Counted from the first letter of the stretch, positions 26,331 through 35,099 are shown. The stretch is DNA of 64,000 nucleotides from JABAQJ01 sp046327745 (GCA_046327745.1 JAXLXV010000008.1:496001-560000); one strand, 5' to 3'. Translations and numbers: made by a program. The notes: generated from the sequence alone by a model not told the origin.

Positions 26331-26642
26331 GCCGGCCGTTTCGCGCCTAACGCCTTCTAACCCGTCGGCCCATGACCGACCGAGGACTTGCTCCACGGGT
26401 GGCGGTGCCCCGTGAACGTGCGCCAAACATGCGCGTCCCGGATATGCCTCGTCGAGGGCTGGTAGTCGAGCTCTGGTGGCGAGTTCGTCGCGCGGTCGAT
26501 CATCGGCGGGATGGGTCCGGCGCGCGGTTTCGGTGACATGTGGGCCAATCGGACCCATCTGACGACCTGTCGCTACATTACACGTAGCGTGTTTCGGGCA
26601 CTTGGGCCCGGTCGCCAGGCCCTGACCAACAGACTCTGGGAC
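26331..26642. other. Intergenic region between hydrolase and RNase D
   Basis: This gap of about 310 bases lies between divergent genes, if both chosen starts are right. It contains one GCCTAACG copy (26345-26352) followed by a second TCTAACC. No promoter with good spacing, tRNA or small gene was recognised. Frames extending from both sides cross it but look uninformative. Confidence 0.4.
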
Positions 26643-27848
26643 GTGTCGGCAACGAGCAAACCCCTCACCACCCTTTATCTCGACTCCGCTGAAGCGGTGC
26701 AGGCGTTCGCCGAGAGCATCGCCAATGCACCGGCCATCGCCGTCGACACCGAAGGGGCCTCGTTCCACCGATATGTCGATCGGATTTACCTGCTGCAGTT
26801 GTCGACCGCGAATCGGCACGCGATCATCGATCCATTGAAGGTGGAGCCGCCCTCGGCGCTGACCTCGCTGTTTCTTGATCGCGAGGTTGAAGTGGTCTTT
26901 CACGACGCCGACTACGACCTGCGCTTGTTGCATCAGGACTATGGGTGGCGGGTGACCCGCATCTTCGACACGCGGGTAGCGGCGCAACTCCTCGGGATTC
27001 GCACGTTTGGGCTGGCGGCGTTACTGGAATCGCATTTCGGGGTGAAGCTGGACAAGACACACCAGCGTGCCGACTGGTCCATGCGTCCGTTAACGCGCGA
27101 GATGCTCGAGTACGCGGCCCAGGATACACGGCACCTGCTGGCTCTGCGTGACGCGCTGCGCAGTCAGCTCGAGCGGAAGAATCGTTGGTCGTGGGCTGAG
27201 GAAGAGTTCAAGCGGCTGGAGGGAACGCGCTGGGAAAGTGAGGATGCAGGCCAAGCGTTCCTGCGCCTCAAGGGCGCGCGCGACCTGTCGCGCCGAGAAT
27301 TGGCGCTGTTGCGCGAACTCGTGGCGTGGCGTGATGGCGTGGCCAAGGCCCAGGATCGCTCGACCTTTCGCGTGGCGGGGAACGAGGTGCTGTTTGACCT
27401 GTCGAGGAGAGCTCCCGCCGACCTGGACACGTTGCGGGCAACCAAGGGTCTCTCCCGCTCGATCGCCGATCGCGAGGGTCATGCGATCCTGGCCGCCATC
27501 GCGCGTGGTCGTGAGGTGCCGGAGAACGAGTTGCCACGCTTTCCGCGCTCGCCGCGCTGGGATCGCGATCCGGACTTTGAAGACCGGGTGTCACGCCTAA
27601 AGACCGTGCGTGATCGGGTGGCGGCCGAGTTGGAGCTGGATCCTGGGGTGTTGTGTCCCAGGGAACGGCTAGAGGCGGTGGCGCGCAAGAAACCGACGAC
27701 GAGCGAAGACCTACAGGATGTGCCCGAGCTTCGTCGCTGGCAGGTCGAACTGCTGGGCGAGTCCTTCATCGAGGCACTGCGGCACGGGCGTACGGCCCCG
27801 GCAACGGCCGGCAATGGCCGCGCGCCGTCGCCGTACAAGGATGCCTAA
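26643..27848 (+). CDS. rnd: Ribonuclease D-like 3'-5' exonuclease with HRDC domain
   Basis: This enzyme of about 401 residues trims the 3' ends of structured RNAs such as tRNA precursors. The DEDDy residues are in AVDTEGASFH (ExoI), VVFHDADYDLRLL (ExoII) and MLEYAAQDTRHLL (ExoIII, with the tyrosine). A C-terminal HRDC domain follows (LALLRELVAWRDGVAKAQDRSTFRVAGNEVL), and a second helical copy may be present near the end. The GTG at 26643 starts a few residues before the conserved core; the longer frame from 26511 adds an unconserved extension. Its TAA stop is in a motif copy and overlaps the next gene's ATG. Confidence 0.87.
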   Translation: MSATSKPLTTLYLDSAEAVQAFAESIANAPAIAVDTEGASFHRYVDRIYLLQLSTANRHAIIDPLKVEPPSALTSLFLDREVEVVFHDADYDLRLLHQDYGWRVTRIFDTRVAAQLLGIRTFGLAALLESHFGVKLDKTHQRADWSMRPLTREMLEYAAQDTRHLLALRDALRSQLERKNRWSWAEEEFKRLEGTRWESEDAGQAFLRLKGARDLSRRELALLRELVAWRDGVAKAQDRSTFRVAGNEVLFDLSRRAPADLDTLRATKGLSRSIADREGHAILAAIARGREVPENELPRFPRSPRWDRDPDFEDRVSRLKTVRDRVAAELELDPGVLCPRERLEAVARKKPTTSEDLQDVPELRRWQVELLGESFIEALRHGRTAPATAGNGRAPSPYKDA

Positions 27849-29472
27849 CGCCGCACCGAGCGTCAGGCGCGGGTACCTGAGCGCTGGGGTGCTGGTTGCC
27901 GCGAGTTGGTTGGCGGCCACTTCCCCAGCCGCCGGACAATCGGCAGTGGCACCTACCTTCGTCCCGATTGCCGTCGGCGCTTCGGTGGACACGATGGCGC
28001 CCGACTTGGATAGGGAATTTCGCGCCGCCTGGATTGCCACCGTCGACAACATTGACTGGCCCTCCCGTCCTGGCCTGACGCCGGACTCGCAACGCGCCGA
28101 ACTGCGTGCCCTCCTGGATCGCGCGGCCCAACTTCACCTGAACGCGGTCATCTTTCAGGTGCGGCCGTCGGCAGACGCCCTGTACGCGTCTGCCCTTGAA
28201 CCATGGTCGTATTACCTGACGGGGCAACAGGGCGTCGGACCCAGTCCGGCGTACGACCCCCTGAGCTTTGCCGTCGACGAAGCGCACGCCCGAGGGTTGG
28301 AGCTGCACGCCTGGTTCAATCCCTACCGAGCGAAGTACTCGACCGAGCCAAAGAACGCGAGCCCCAAGCACGTGAGCCGCGCTCGACCCAGTGCCGTTCG
28401 GAAATACGGCCCGTACCTGTGGATGGATCCCGGTGACCCATGGGTTCGCGCCCGCACCACCCGCGTGATCATGGACGTCGTGAATCGCTACGATATCGAC
28501 GGCGTGCACTTGGACGACTACTTCTATCCGTACCCAGAGCGCGCGCGTCGACGGCGCGAGATCCCGTTCCCCGACGGCGCGACGTGGAAGAAATATCGCG
28601 CCAGCCACGGCACCCTGAGTCGCGATGACTGGCGGCGTGACAATGTCGACAGGCTCGTCGACACGCTTTATCGCGAGATCAAGCGCGCCAAGCCATGGGT
28701 GAAATTTGGCATCTCACCGTTCGGCATTTGGCGGCCGGGGTACCCGGAGCGCGTGCGCGGATTCGACTCCTATGAAAAGCTCTTCGCCGACTCCCGCCGC
28801 TGGGTCAATGAAGGCTGGGCCGACTACTTCACGCCGCAGCTGTACTGGAAGGTGAGCGCGCCGCTCCAAGGGTACGGCGAACTGCTAGCGTGGTGGCGGG
28901 GTGAAAACCGGCAAGGTCGGCACATCTGGCCCGGCAACTATACCAGTCGGGTCATGAGTTCGGGGAGCGGTGCCTGGGCCCCCGATGAGATCCTGGCTCA
29001 GGTGCGCCTAACGCGTGAAAGCGCCACATCGTCAGGCAACATCCACTTTTCGATGACCGCCTTCGTGCGAGACACCGGACGCATTGGCGAGCGACTCGCC
29101 AGCGACCTGTATGCACGACCGGCCCTTGTCCCGGCGTCCCCGTGGCTGGGTCCAACGGGTCCGGAAATCCCACAGGTCACGGTGACATCCGTGGACGGGG
29201 CGCCGCGGCTGGCGGTGTCTGCGGCGAATGGCATGACCTCCGGTGGAACGTCGGCGACGTCACCACGTCCGTCGGCAGCTGAAACGATTCGTTGGTGGAC
29301 GGTACGGGTGCTGGTAGACGGCGAATGGCGTGCGGCGGTGGTCGACGCCCGTCAGCACGTTGTGCTGCTGCCGTCCTCGGCGATGGGTGGGCCACCAGCG
29401 CGGGTGGTCGTCACCGCGGTGGATCGCGTCGGCAACGAGTCACTTCCCGTCGTTGTGCCAATCACACCCTAA
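27841..29472 (+). CDS. Secreted GHL10/DUF187-type glycoside hydrolase-like protein
   Basis: This 543-residue protein has a signal peptide (YLSAGVLVAASWLAATSPAAGQS). The GHL10 domain begins at EFRAAWIATVDNIDWPSRPGL and includes HLNAVIFQVRPSADALY, LELHAWFNPYRA, RYDIDGVHLDDYFYPYP and KFGISPFGIWRPG, all family hallmarks; the acids of HLDDYFYP are likely catalytic. Members act on bacterial glycans, in some cases peptidoglycan. The last 120 residues look like a fibronectin-type or carbohydrate-binding module. It overlaps the RNase D stop by eight bases and ends in a motif-made hairpin. Confidence 0.85.
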   Translation: MPNAAPSVRRGYLSAGVLVAASWLAATSPAAGQSAVAPTFVPIAVGASVDTMAPDLDREFRAAWIATVDNIDWPSRPGLTPDSQRAELRALLDRAAQLHLNAVIFQVRPSADALYASALEPWSYYLTGQQGVGPSPAYDPLSFAVDEAHARGLELHAWFNPYRAKYSTEPKNASPKHVSRARPSAVRKYGPYLWMDPGDPWVRARTTRVIMDVVNRYDIDGVHLDDYFYPYPERARRRREIPFPDGATWKKYRASHGTLSRDDWRRDNVDRLVDTLYREIKRAKPWVKFGISPFGIWRPGYPERVRGFDSYEKLFADSRRWVNEGWADYFTPQLYWKVSAPLQGYGELLAWWRGENRQGRHIWPGNYTSRVMSSGSGAWAPDEILAQVRLTRESATSSGNIHFSMTAFVRDTGRIGERLASDLYARPALVPASPWLGPTGPEIPQVTVTSVDGAPRLAVSAANGMTSGGTSATSPRPSAAETIRWWTVRVLVDGEWRAAVVDARQHVVLLPSSAMGGPPARVVVTAVDRVGNESLPVVVPITP

Positions 29473-29491
29473 CGCCTAAGAGTTAGGCGTT
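29471..29491. terminator. Motif-derived hairpin after the glycoside hydrolase gene
   Basis: AACGCCTAA (29471-29479) and TTAGGCGTT (29483-29491) form a perfect 9-bp stem with a GAG loop, starting inside the stop codon. On the plus strand it is followed by TGTTCG. The arms are the dispersed motif in two orientations, although the right arm has one mismatch at its edge. Confidence 0.6.
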
Positions 29492-29507
29492 TGTTCGCCG
29501 GTATGGC

Positions 29508-29900
29508 CTAGAAGCCCAAGTACGCGCGAACTCGCGGCTCGATCCGATCAGGCGTCCAGGGCGGGGACCACACCAGATTGACCGCTACCTCGCCGATGCC
29601 GGGTATTCCGCGCAACTGCTGCTCGGCATCGTGCATGATCTCCGGACCAGACGGACAACCAGGTGAAGTCAGGCTCATATCCACTTGGACATGGTTCCCG
29701 TCCACCTCAATTCCGTAGATCAGCCCCATGTCCACGATATTGAGGTTCACTTCTGGGTCCTTCACCCGGCGCAACGCGATGCGAACCGCGTCCTCGGTGA
29801 GTACGCCGGGGACGTCGTCTCGAATAGTCGCACTGGGGTCCGGAGTTGATCCCTGCGACGGCTGCGGTGGCGGTGGCGGCTGGAAGTCGGTCTCTGACAC
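29508..29900 (-). CDS. MIP18/DUF59 iron-sulfur assembly factor
   Basis: This protein has a Pro-rich N-terminus and a DUF59 (MIP18) domain: ALRRVKDPEVNLNIVDMGLIYGIEV, then VDMSLTSPGCPSGPEI with the conserved cysteine, and VNLVWSPPWTPDRIEP. SufT and PaaD belong to this family and take part in Fe-S protein maturation, so it may work with the SUF system encoded 17 kb away. The GTG at 29900 is chosen because a terminator hairpin ends the upstream gene at 29945-29962; the longer frame to 30047 would run through it. Confidence 0.8.
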   Translation of the reverse strand: MSETDFQPPPPPQPSQGSTPDPSATIRDDVPGVLTEDAVRIALRRVKDPEVNLNIVDMGLIYGIEVDGNHVQVDMSLTSPGCPSGPEIMHDAEQQLRGIPGIGEVAVNLVWSPPWTPDRIEPRVRAYLGF

Positions 29901-29944
29901 AGTCGAAAGATCGACGCCCCCCCACGGCGGGGCAAGCGAAAACC

Positions 29945-29962
29945 AGCCTGTGTTGGCAGGCT
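29945..29962 (-). terminator. Rho-independent terminator of the Lys-tailed serine hydrolase
   Basis: On the minus strand the stop TAA runs straight into AGCCTG-CCAACA-CAGGCT, followed by GGTTTTCGC. The stem is six pairs and the T-run four, which makes a modest intrinsic terminator. Confidence 0.6.
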
Positions 29963-31410
29963 TAGTGAGACGCCTTTTTTGCCGACTTGCTGGCTGAAGA
30001 GCTTCCTTTGCGGGATCTTGCGGCCGATGCAGTGGACCGCTTGGCACTGCTCGACTTGGACGACACTTCCCGTCCGCTCTTGACGCTCTTCTTCGGAGTC
30101 GTAGCGACCTTCTTCGACTTTGCTGAACGAGAGCGACGTGAGCTATGTGATCGGCGAGCGTACCGCTTGTTCCATCCCTCGGCGCGATCCGCCCGAAAGA
30201 CGGTGGGCATGTCCAACGCGAAGGTGGGATCGTCGGTCACCGCAACAGCGGCGGCGTCGGCGAGATCTGCGCGAACGTCGGCGATCACCTTGCTCGGGCG
30301 ACGTGCTCGCGCGGCATGCACGCGGTTGGTCAGGAGAATGACGAACATCTCCCGATCCGGGTCGATCCACATGGACGTGCCCGTGTAGCCCGTGTGCCCG
30401 TAGGCGTGCTCGCTCAAGTGCGCTCCGGAACTCCCTTCACCGGCCGCAGTGTCCCAGCCGAGCGCTCGCGTTCCCGCCGCGCGAGTCGTGAAAAGCTGGA
30501 CGGTGGAGTCACTCACGATCCGCACGCCGTTGTACTCGCCCTTGTTCAACATCATCTGCGCGAAAACGGCGAGATCTGCAGCGGTCGAGAACAACCCAGC
30601 GTGGCCCGCAACTCCACCCAGGGCGTGCGCGTTCTCATCGTGCACCTCGCCTCGCAATGGATAACCGCGAGGCGGCGTAACTTCTGTAGGAGCAATCCGA
30701 TACGTCAACGAGTCCGCGGGGCGAAACTCAGTATCGCTCATGCCCAACGGCTGAAAGACTCGTTCGGCCAAGAAAGTGTCCAGACCTTGGCCGGCAATGG
30801 CCTCAACGACCCAACCCATCACGTCGGCGCCGAGGTCGGAATACAAATAGCACATCCCCGGGCGACAGATGAGCGGGGTGGATAGGACGGCGTTCTTTGC
30901 TTCGAATGGGGAGCTCGTGCTGCGCCACAACTCCCGGCCGGCTGGCAATCCAGATCGGTGTGTCAGGAGGTGGCGGATCGTGACCGAGTCCTTCGCCCCT
31001 CCAGAGAAGGCTGGCACGTAGCGGGAGACCGGCGCGTCCAGATCGAGTCTCCCTTCGTCGTACAGTATCATCGCTGCCGTGGTCGTTCCAACCACTTTGG
31101 TAAGCGACGCCAGGTCATAAATCGAACGCTCTGCTGTGACCCTCGGCGAATCCTCGGTCCAGCCCAAGCGTCCGAAGCCCTTCTGAAAGACCGCAAAGCC
31201 GCGTCTGCCAACAACCACGGAGGCGCCGGGGTATCCTCCGGCCGTGACTCCCCGCTGAACTACGCGATCGATGGTTGCTAGTCGCTCAGCAGACATGCCC
31301 ACGAGCTTTGGCGACTTGACGGGGAGTCCGTCGCCAAAGGTGACAAGCAGGGCTGCGAGAAGGGGTGCGACCACCAGAACTCCGGGGAACGACGCTAATA
31401 AGAACGGCAA
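29962..31410 (-). CDS. Secreted serine hydrolase with Lys/Ser-rich histone-like tail
   Basis: This 482-residue class C beta-lactamase-like hydrolase has a TTG start and signal peptide (ASFPGVLVVAPLLAALLV). The catalytic SxxK is SLTK in YDLASLTKVV; the tyrosine motif is YSD in YLYSDLGADV; HTGYTGTS is in the KTG-box region. The unusual feature is the C-terminal tail of about 65 residues, rich in Lys, Ser, Arg and Ala (for example VATTPKKSVKSGRE and SSASKSAKKASH). It is reminiscent of histone H1 or AlgP-like tails and could bind anionic polymers of the envelope or DNA. A sigma-70-like promoter lies just upstream. Confidence 0.82.
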   Translation of the reverse strand: MPFLLASFPGVLVVAPLLAALLVTFGDGLPVKSPKLVGMSAERLATIDRVVQRGVTAGGYPGASVVVGRRGFAVFQKGFGRLGWTEDSPRVTAERSIYDLASLTKVVGTTTAAMILYDEGRLDLDAPVSRYVPAFSGGAKDSVTIRHLLTHRSGLPAGRELWRSTSSPFEAKNAVLSTPLICRPGMCYLYSDLGADVMGWVVEAIAGQGLDTFLAERVFQPLGMSDTEFRPADSLTYRIAPTEVTPPRGYPLRGEVHDENAHALGGVAGHAGLFSTAADLAVFAQMMLNKGEYNGVRIVSDSTVQLFTTRAAGTRALGWDTAAGEGSSGAHLSEHAYGHTGYTGTSMWIDPDREMFVILLTNRVHAARARRPSKVIADVRADLADAAAVAVTDDPTFALDMPTVFRADRAEGWNKRYARRSHSSRRSRSAKSKKVATTPKKSVKSGREVSSKSSSAKRSTASAARSRKGSSSASKSAKKASH

Positions 31411-31456
31411 AGACCGCGCCGCGGGCTTCCCAGCGGCCTCAGTCGTACGGACTTTA

Positions 31457-31486
31457 ACTGTACTGCGTTGTAATGATGAATGTTAA
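31457..31486 (-). promoter_or_regulatory. Predicted sigma-70 promoter for the serine hydrolase
   Basis: On the minus strand TTAACA (31481-31486) and TACAGT (31457-31462) are separated by 18 bases. The minus-10 lies 47 bases before the TTG start. Confidence 0.5.
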
Positions 31487-31737
31487 ACTTCGACACCTCA
31501 AGTACCACGTATCGTCCGGTGAGGTTTCAAAGATCTCCTCACCCCCCTCGACCGGGGCTAAATGCCGTCCTCTCGGCTGCGTTGGTGCGGAAATGATTGC
31601 TCATCTCCGCTTTTCGATACCTGATTGAACGGGGCTTTCCCGCGCTTCCGTTGGTATGAAGCGAGCAATCGCAGGTCCGGAGGCTCAGGCAGCCAAGCCC
31701 CCATGCGATCATTTTTACGACGCTCGGGGGGTGCGGT

Positions 31738-31765
31738 GGGAAACGATCGGACGTGTTAGCGTGAC
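31738..31765 (+). promoter_or_regulatory. Predicted ECF-sigma autoregulatory promoter
   Basis: GGGAAAC (31738-31744), a 15-base spacer and CGTGAC (31760-31765) resemble the GAAAC/CGT boxes recognised by ECF sigma factors. Transcription would begin about ten bases before the sigma gene's ATG at 31786. Confidence 0.5.
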
Positions 31766-31785
31766 GAAGTTTGCAGAGAGATGCG

Positions 31786-32361
31786 ATGAGCACTGACCAG
31801 TTAACGATTCAACGGGCAATTGAGGGTGATGAACGGGCCATGCGAGCGCTTTGGTCGCTGCATGCCCCGCACATCGATGCCGTTGTGCGTCGTTTGGTCG
31901 GGGACTCAGAGGCGGCGGCGGACATCGCCCAGGAAGTCTGGATTCAGATTTTCCGAGCGTTGCCGACCTATCGGGGGGAATCGCAGTTCGGGACGTGGGC
32001 GCATCGCATTGCCGTCAATCGCACGTTGAACGCCCTGCGGCGCACCCGTCGCTTGGCAAAGATCGAGACGGAGATCGAAGAAGACACGGCGAGCGTCGAA
32101 CACACCAGCGACCGGTCCATGCTGGCTGCATCGATTGAAGCTGCCGCAGCACAACTTTCTCCGGGCGCCCGCGTCGTTTTTCTCATGCACGACGTGGAGG
32201 GATACACGCACGAGGAGATTGCATCAGAGCTCGGAATCACGACGGGCGGTTCGAAGTCACAGCTATTCAAGGCGCGCGCGAAGTTAAGGAAGCTGCTGGC
32301 GCACCTAGTGGATCGATACGATTCGGAGACTGAACGTGGACATGTCGCACCTGGCTATTGA
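31786..32361 (+). CDS. ECF-subfamily RNA polymerase sigma factor
   Basis: This 191-residue sigma factor has region 2 (LWSLHAPHIDAVVRRLVGDSEAAADIAQEVWIQIFRALPTYRGES) with the conserved DIAQEVW motif, and region 4 (SPGARVVFLMHDVEGYTHEEIASELGITTGGSKSQLFKARAKLR). The ATG at 31786 follows AGAGAG and begins just before region 2. The anti-sigma gene overlaps its 3' end, which is the usual sigma/anti-sigma arrangement. The upstream boxes suggest it activates its own operon. The stress sensed is unknown. Confidence 0.92.
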   Translation: MSTDQLTIQRAIEGDERAMRALWSLHAPHIDAVVRRLVGDSEAAADIAQEVWIQIFRALPTYRGESQFGTWAHRIAVNRTLNALRRTRRLAKIETEIEEDTASVEHTSDRSMLAASIEAAAAQLSPGARVVFLMHDVEGYTHEEIASELGITTGGSKSQLFKARAKLRKLLAHLVDRYDSETERGHVAPGY

Positions 32362-33070
32362 GCGTCTGGCGGAGCTGATCGACGCCGAGGGCACGCCTGC
32401 TGAGCGCGAGCACCTCGGCAGTTGCGGCGCGTGCGCTGGCGAGCTCACCGCGTATCGCCAGCTCGTCACGCTGGCTTCGGACGAGCGGCGCCGCATCGGG
32501 CCACCGCTCACGGAGTGGGGAGCGCTTTCCTCGCAGCTGCGTCAGGACGGTTTGGTTGCCACCCGACCCACGCGTTTGACGGTGTGGCAGCAGGTATCGT
32601 TGACGGCACGTCGTGCGGCGGCGGTGTTGGTGCTGGTGGGGTCTGGGACACTCTTCGGGCGGTGGTCGGCCGGCATGACGCCGCGCGAGGTGGTCGGGAC
32701 ACGCTGGAACATGAACGTTGCGCCGAGTGATGCGGCTGGCGGCCGGCCGGTGGCGTTGTCCACGGCAAACGCCTTTGCCTCCACGGGCGATGCGCTGGCG
32801 GTCTTACAGCGCTCGCAAGACGAATACGAGCGAGCCGCCGCGTATCTGGCGGTGCACGATACCAGCACATCTGAAACCGCGGCGGACCAATATCGCACGC
32901 GACTGGCCGCCCTTGATCGCAGTGCCGGGAGCTTCCTGGAGGCGCTGAACGAGGCGCCGCAGGACCCCGTGATCAACCAGATCTACCTTGCGACGCTCGG
33001 TGCGCGTGAGGCCACGTTAGGCAAGCTGGGCCGGGCGCTTCCGGTCGGCACACGATTGTCCAGGTTCTAA
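32336..33070 (+). CDS. Putative anti-sigma factor, membrane-anchored
   Basis: This 244-residue protein starts with GTG at 32336, preceded by GGAG, overlapping the sigma gene by 26 bases. Residues 26-34 (EHLGSCGAC) match the H-x3-C-x2-C motif of zinc-binding anti-sigma domains. A single membrane helix (AAAVLVLVGSGTLFG) at about residues 97-111 would leave the C-terminal part, rich in helices, outside the cytoplasm. It probably holds the ECF sigma factor at the membrane until a signal arrives. Confidence 0.82.
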   Translation: MDMSHLAIERLAELIDAEGTPAEREHLGSCGACAGELTAYRQLVTLASDERRRIGPPLTEWGALSSQLRQDGLVATRPTRLTVWQQVSLTARRAAAVLVLVGSGTLFGRWSAGMTPREVVGTRWNMNVAPSDAAGGRPVALSTANAFASTGDALAVLQRSQDEYERAAAYLAVHDTSTSETAADQYRTRLAALDRSAGSFLEALNEAPQDPVINQIYLATLGAREATLGKLGRALPVGTRLSRF

Positions 33071-33074
33071 GACG

Positions 33075-34286
33075 ATGCAACGGCAGCAGGCAGGTGTTTC
33101 GGAGATCGCGGCACGACGGCTGGCCCGTCGCGTGGGCCGTCAGGCGGCCGGTGCGCTCAGCGTCCTGGTCCTTTCAGCGACGGTCGCCCGGGCCCAGGGC
33201 GATAGCACGCAGCTATTCGTTCGCAGCGGTGGCACCGGGGGATCCGAGGCGGAAATGCAGCGGGTGGCGCGCCAGCTCGTGGAAAAGAAGCGGATGCAGG
33301 TGATGCTCGTGCAATCCCTACAGGGGCTCACTAATCAGCTGCAACGGATCAGTGATGAAGCCGGCCGTCGCGGCTTGGAGCAACAGGTACGCGTCCTTCG
33401 CGTGCGACTGGCCGCAACGGGGAACGAAGGTGCGGAACTGCGTCGCGAACTCGGCCAGCTGTGCCTGGAGAACCGGCGGCCGGATGGGTGGCTCGGCATC
33501 GTCCTGGACAGCGACGTGGAACTCAAGCGCGACCAGAACGGCGAAGTGACGTCGCGCTACCTCGAGTATCCAGAGATCGTCTCCGTGGAGCCGGGGTCGC
33601 CGGCGCAGAAGGCCGGCGTTGAAGCTGGCGATCGGCTGCTCTCCTTGAATAACCGTGACGTTCGAACGCCCAACCTTCGTGTGGGTGAGATGTTGCGTCC
33701 CGGAGCGCAGATTCCAATGCGGGTACGTCGTGGCTTGGACTCGCGCACCTTCCAGGTGGCCGTCGAGCGTCGCCCCGAAAGCTTTGATTCCTGTCGTTGG
33801 ATCGATCAGTCCATCGCCGATGCCCTGCGCGAAGTGCCGGACGAAGATGTGTTTGTCCGCGTGCCCGACGCGCCGTTGCCTCCCGAGCCGCCAGCCACCG
33901 CGGCTCCTGCCATCGTGCGGGTGCCCGTGGCACCCGTGCCCGTTGCGCCGCGGGTTGCACCTGCCGCCCCGGGTCTTGGCCCCATGTCGTTTGCGTACAC
34001 GCAGAACGGTGAGGGGACGATCGCTGGGGCGTCGGTGACGGCGCTGAATCAGGAGCTGGGCGAGTCTTTTGGCGCGGACCGCGGCCTGCTCGTGCTGCGC
34101 GTCCTCCCTGGCACGCCCGCGGAAGCATCGGGTCTCCGCGGCGGCGACGTCATCCTCTCGGCCAACGGCAGCGGTGTGGCCGAACCTGTGGCACTCCTGC
34201 GCGCCATCAGCATGTCGCGGAGCCGCGAAGTGCAGCTCCGAGTGCTCCGCAAAAAGAAGCCGCTAACGGTCGCGTTGCGCTGGTAA
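33075..34286 (+). CDS. Secreted protein with two PDZ domains
   Basis: This 403-residue protein has a signal-like segment (AGALSVLVLSATVARAQG), an amphipathic helical section rich in Gln and Arg (about residues 55-130, likely coiled coil) and a first PDZ domain (GWLGIVLDS...IVSVEPGSPAQKAGVEAGDRLLSLN). A Pro/Val linker (PVAPVPVAPRVAPAAPG) leads to a second PDZ domain (LVLRVLPGTPAEASGLRGGDVILSANG). No protease domain is visible. As the last gene of the ECF operon it may sense or bind misfolded envelope proteins. Its stop overlaps the convergent matrixin gene by 24 bases. Confidence 0.82.
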   Translation: MQRQQAGVSEIAARRLARRVGRQAAGALSVLVLSATVARAQGDSTQLFVRSGGTGGSEAEMQRVARQLVEKKRMQVMLVQSLQGLTNQLQRISDEAGRRGLEQQVRVLRVRLAATGNEGAELRRELGQLCLENRRPDGWLGIVLDSDVELKRDQNGEVTSRYLEYPEIVSVEPGSPAQKAGVEAGDRLLSLNNRDVRTPNLRVGEMLRPGAQIPMRVRRGLDSRTFQVAVERRPESFDSCRWIDQSIADALREVPDEDVFVRVPDAPLPPEPPATAAPAIVRVPVAPVPVAPRVAPAAPGLGPMSFAYTQNGEGTIAGASVTALNQELGESFGADRGLLVLRVLPGTPAEASGLRGGDVILSANGSGVAEPVALLRAISMSRSREVQLRVLRKKKPLTVALRW

Positions 34287-35084
34287 CGCCGGCAGCGCGC
34301 GGACGGAGCCTGGCGGCAGCGCATACAGCAGCTGCACCGTGGCCCGGTCGGCCTTGGACAATTCGCGCGTGTGCACCCGCGGCGTCATGATGGCCGTGGT
34401 ATCTCGTGTGTGATCCAAACCCACCAGATGTCCGACCTCGTGCAGCGCGATCGCACGGATCGCTGAGGAATCGAGTGACTCGCCCGAGCGATGGTGCAGG
34501 GCCAGCAAGATATCCGCGTCGACGATCCACCACCGCTCGTCGTGCGTCCACAGGGTCTTGCCGCTGATCTGCTCGTCGAATCGGTCAATCCACGTCACGT
34601 GCACATCGGCGCTGGCCGAATCGAGCACGAACGTGAAGTTGATCGGCACGCCAGCATCCGTCCACGACAGAAAGGCCTCACGCACGAGCGCGACGTTGTC
34701 GGGGTTCCAGTCGGCGATGTCTGGCGATGATTGAACCCACACGCGTAGTGGAACTCCGTGTCGATCGGGCCAGCGCGCCAACGACGAATCGTGGGCGGTC
34801 AGGATGTCACCGATATACGTCCCCGTCGAATACATCTCCAAACGCCGGCGCGACTCGGCGCGCACGTCGGAATTGTTGCTGGCGGCAGCCAGGACCTTTC
34901 TCGATGCTAGACCGGGGCGGGCCGATGCAATTGGCGCCGCCGCTGGGCTGGCCTCAGCCGACGAGCCGAAGCTGGTGATGCCGAAGGCGACATTTTGTGA
35001 ATGGCGCGCTTGGTACGCTTGTACGCCGACGAAAGAAGCAAGAAGCGTCAGTACCGATGCGAAGAGAACGTCTGTGCGCTTCAT
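34263..35084 (-). CDS. Matrixin-like zinc metalloprotease, secreted
   Basis: This 273-residue protein has an N-terminal signal or anchor (VLFASVLTLLASFVGVQAYQA) and a matrixin (M10) catalytic domain with the zinc motif HEVGHLVGLDH and the Met-turn IMTPRV. The pattern VWVQSSPDIADWNPDNVALVREAFLSW precedes it, as in secreted bacterial matrixins. The ATG at 35084 is used; a TTG at 35093 adds three residues. It follows a hydrolase gene by about 15 bases on the same strand. Confidence 0.85.
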   Translation of the reverse strand: MKRTDVLFASVLTLLASFVGVQAYQARHSQNVAFGITSFGSSAEASPAAAPIASARPGLASRKVLAAASNNSDVRAESRRRLEMYSTGTYIGDILTAHDSSLARWPDRHGVPLRVWVQSSPDIADWNPDNVALVREAFLSWTDAGVPINFTFVLDSASADVHVTWIDRFDEQISGKTLWTHDERWWIVDADILLALHHRSGESLDSSAIRAIALHEVGHLVGLDHTRDTTAIMTPRVHTRELSKADRATVQLLYALPPGSVRALPALPAQRDR

Positions 35085-35099
35085 GCAACTCAACCGGGG

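Larger units (their letters stand above)
31411..31785. other. Divergent promoter region with hairpin
   Basis: This 375-base region separates the serine hydrolase and the ECF operon. It holds the predicted promoters described separately and an inverted repeat GGTGAGG (31518-31524) / CCTCACC (31537-31543) that could form a hairpin. It is AT-richer than nearby genes. I see no supported ORF or tRNA. Confidence 0.5.

Noticed and set aside
26331..26987. Long N-terminal extension of the alpha/beta hydrolase frame
   Set aside because: It overlaps the RNase D gene on the other strand and has no family similarity; the domain begins at 26330.
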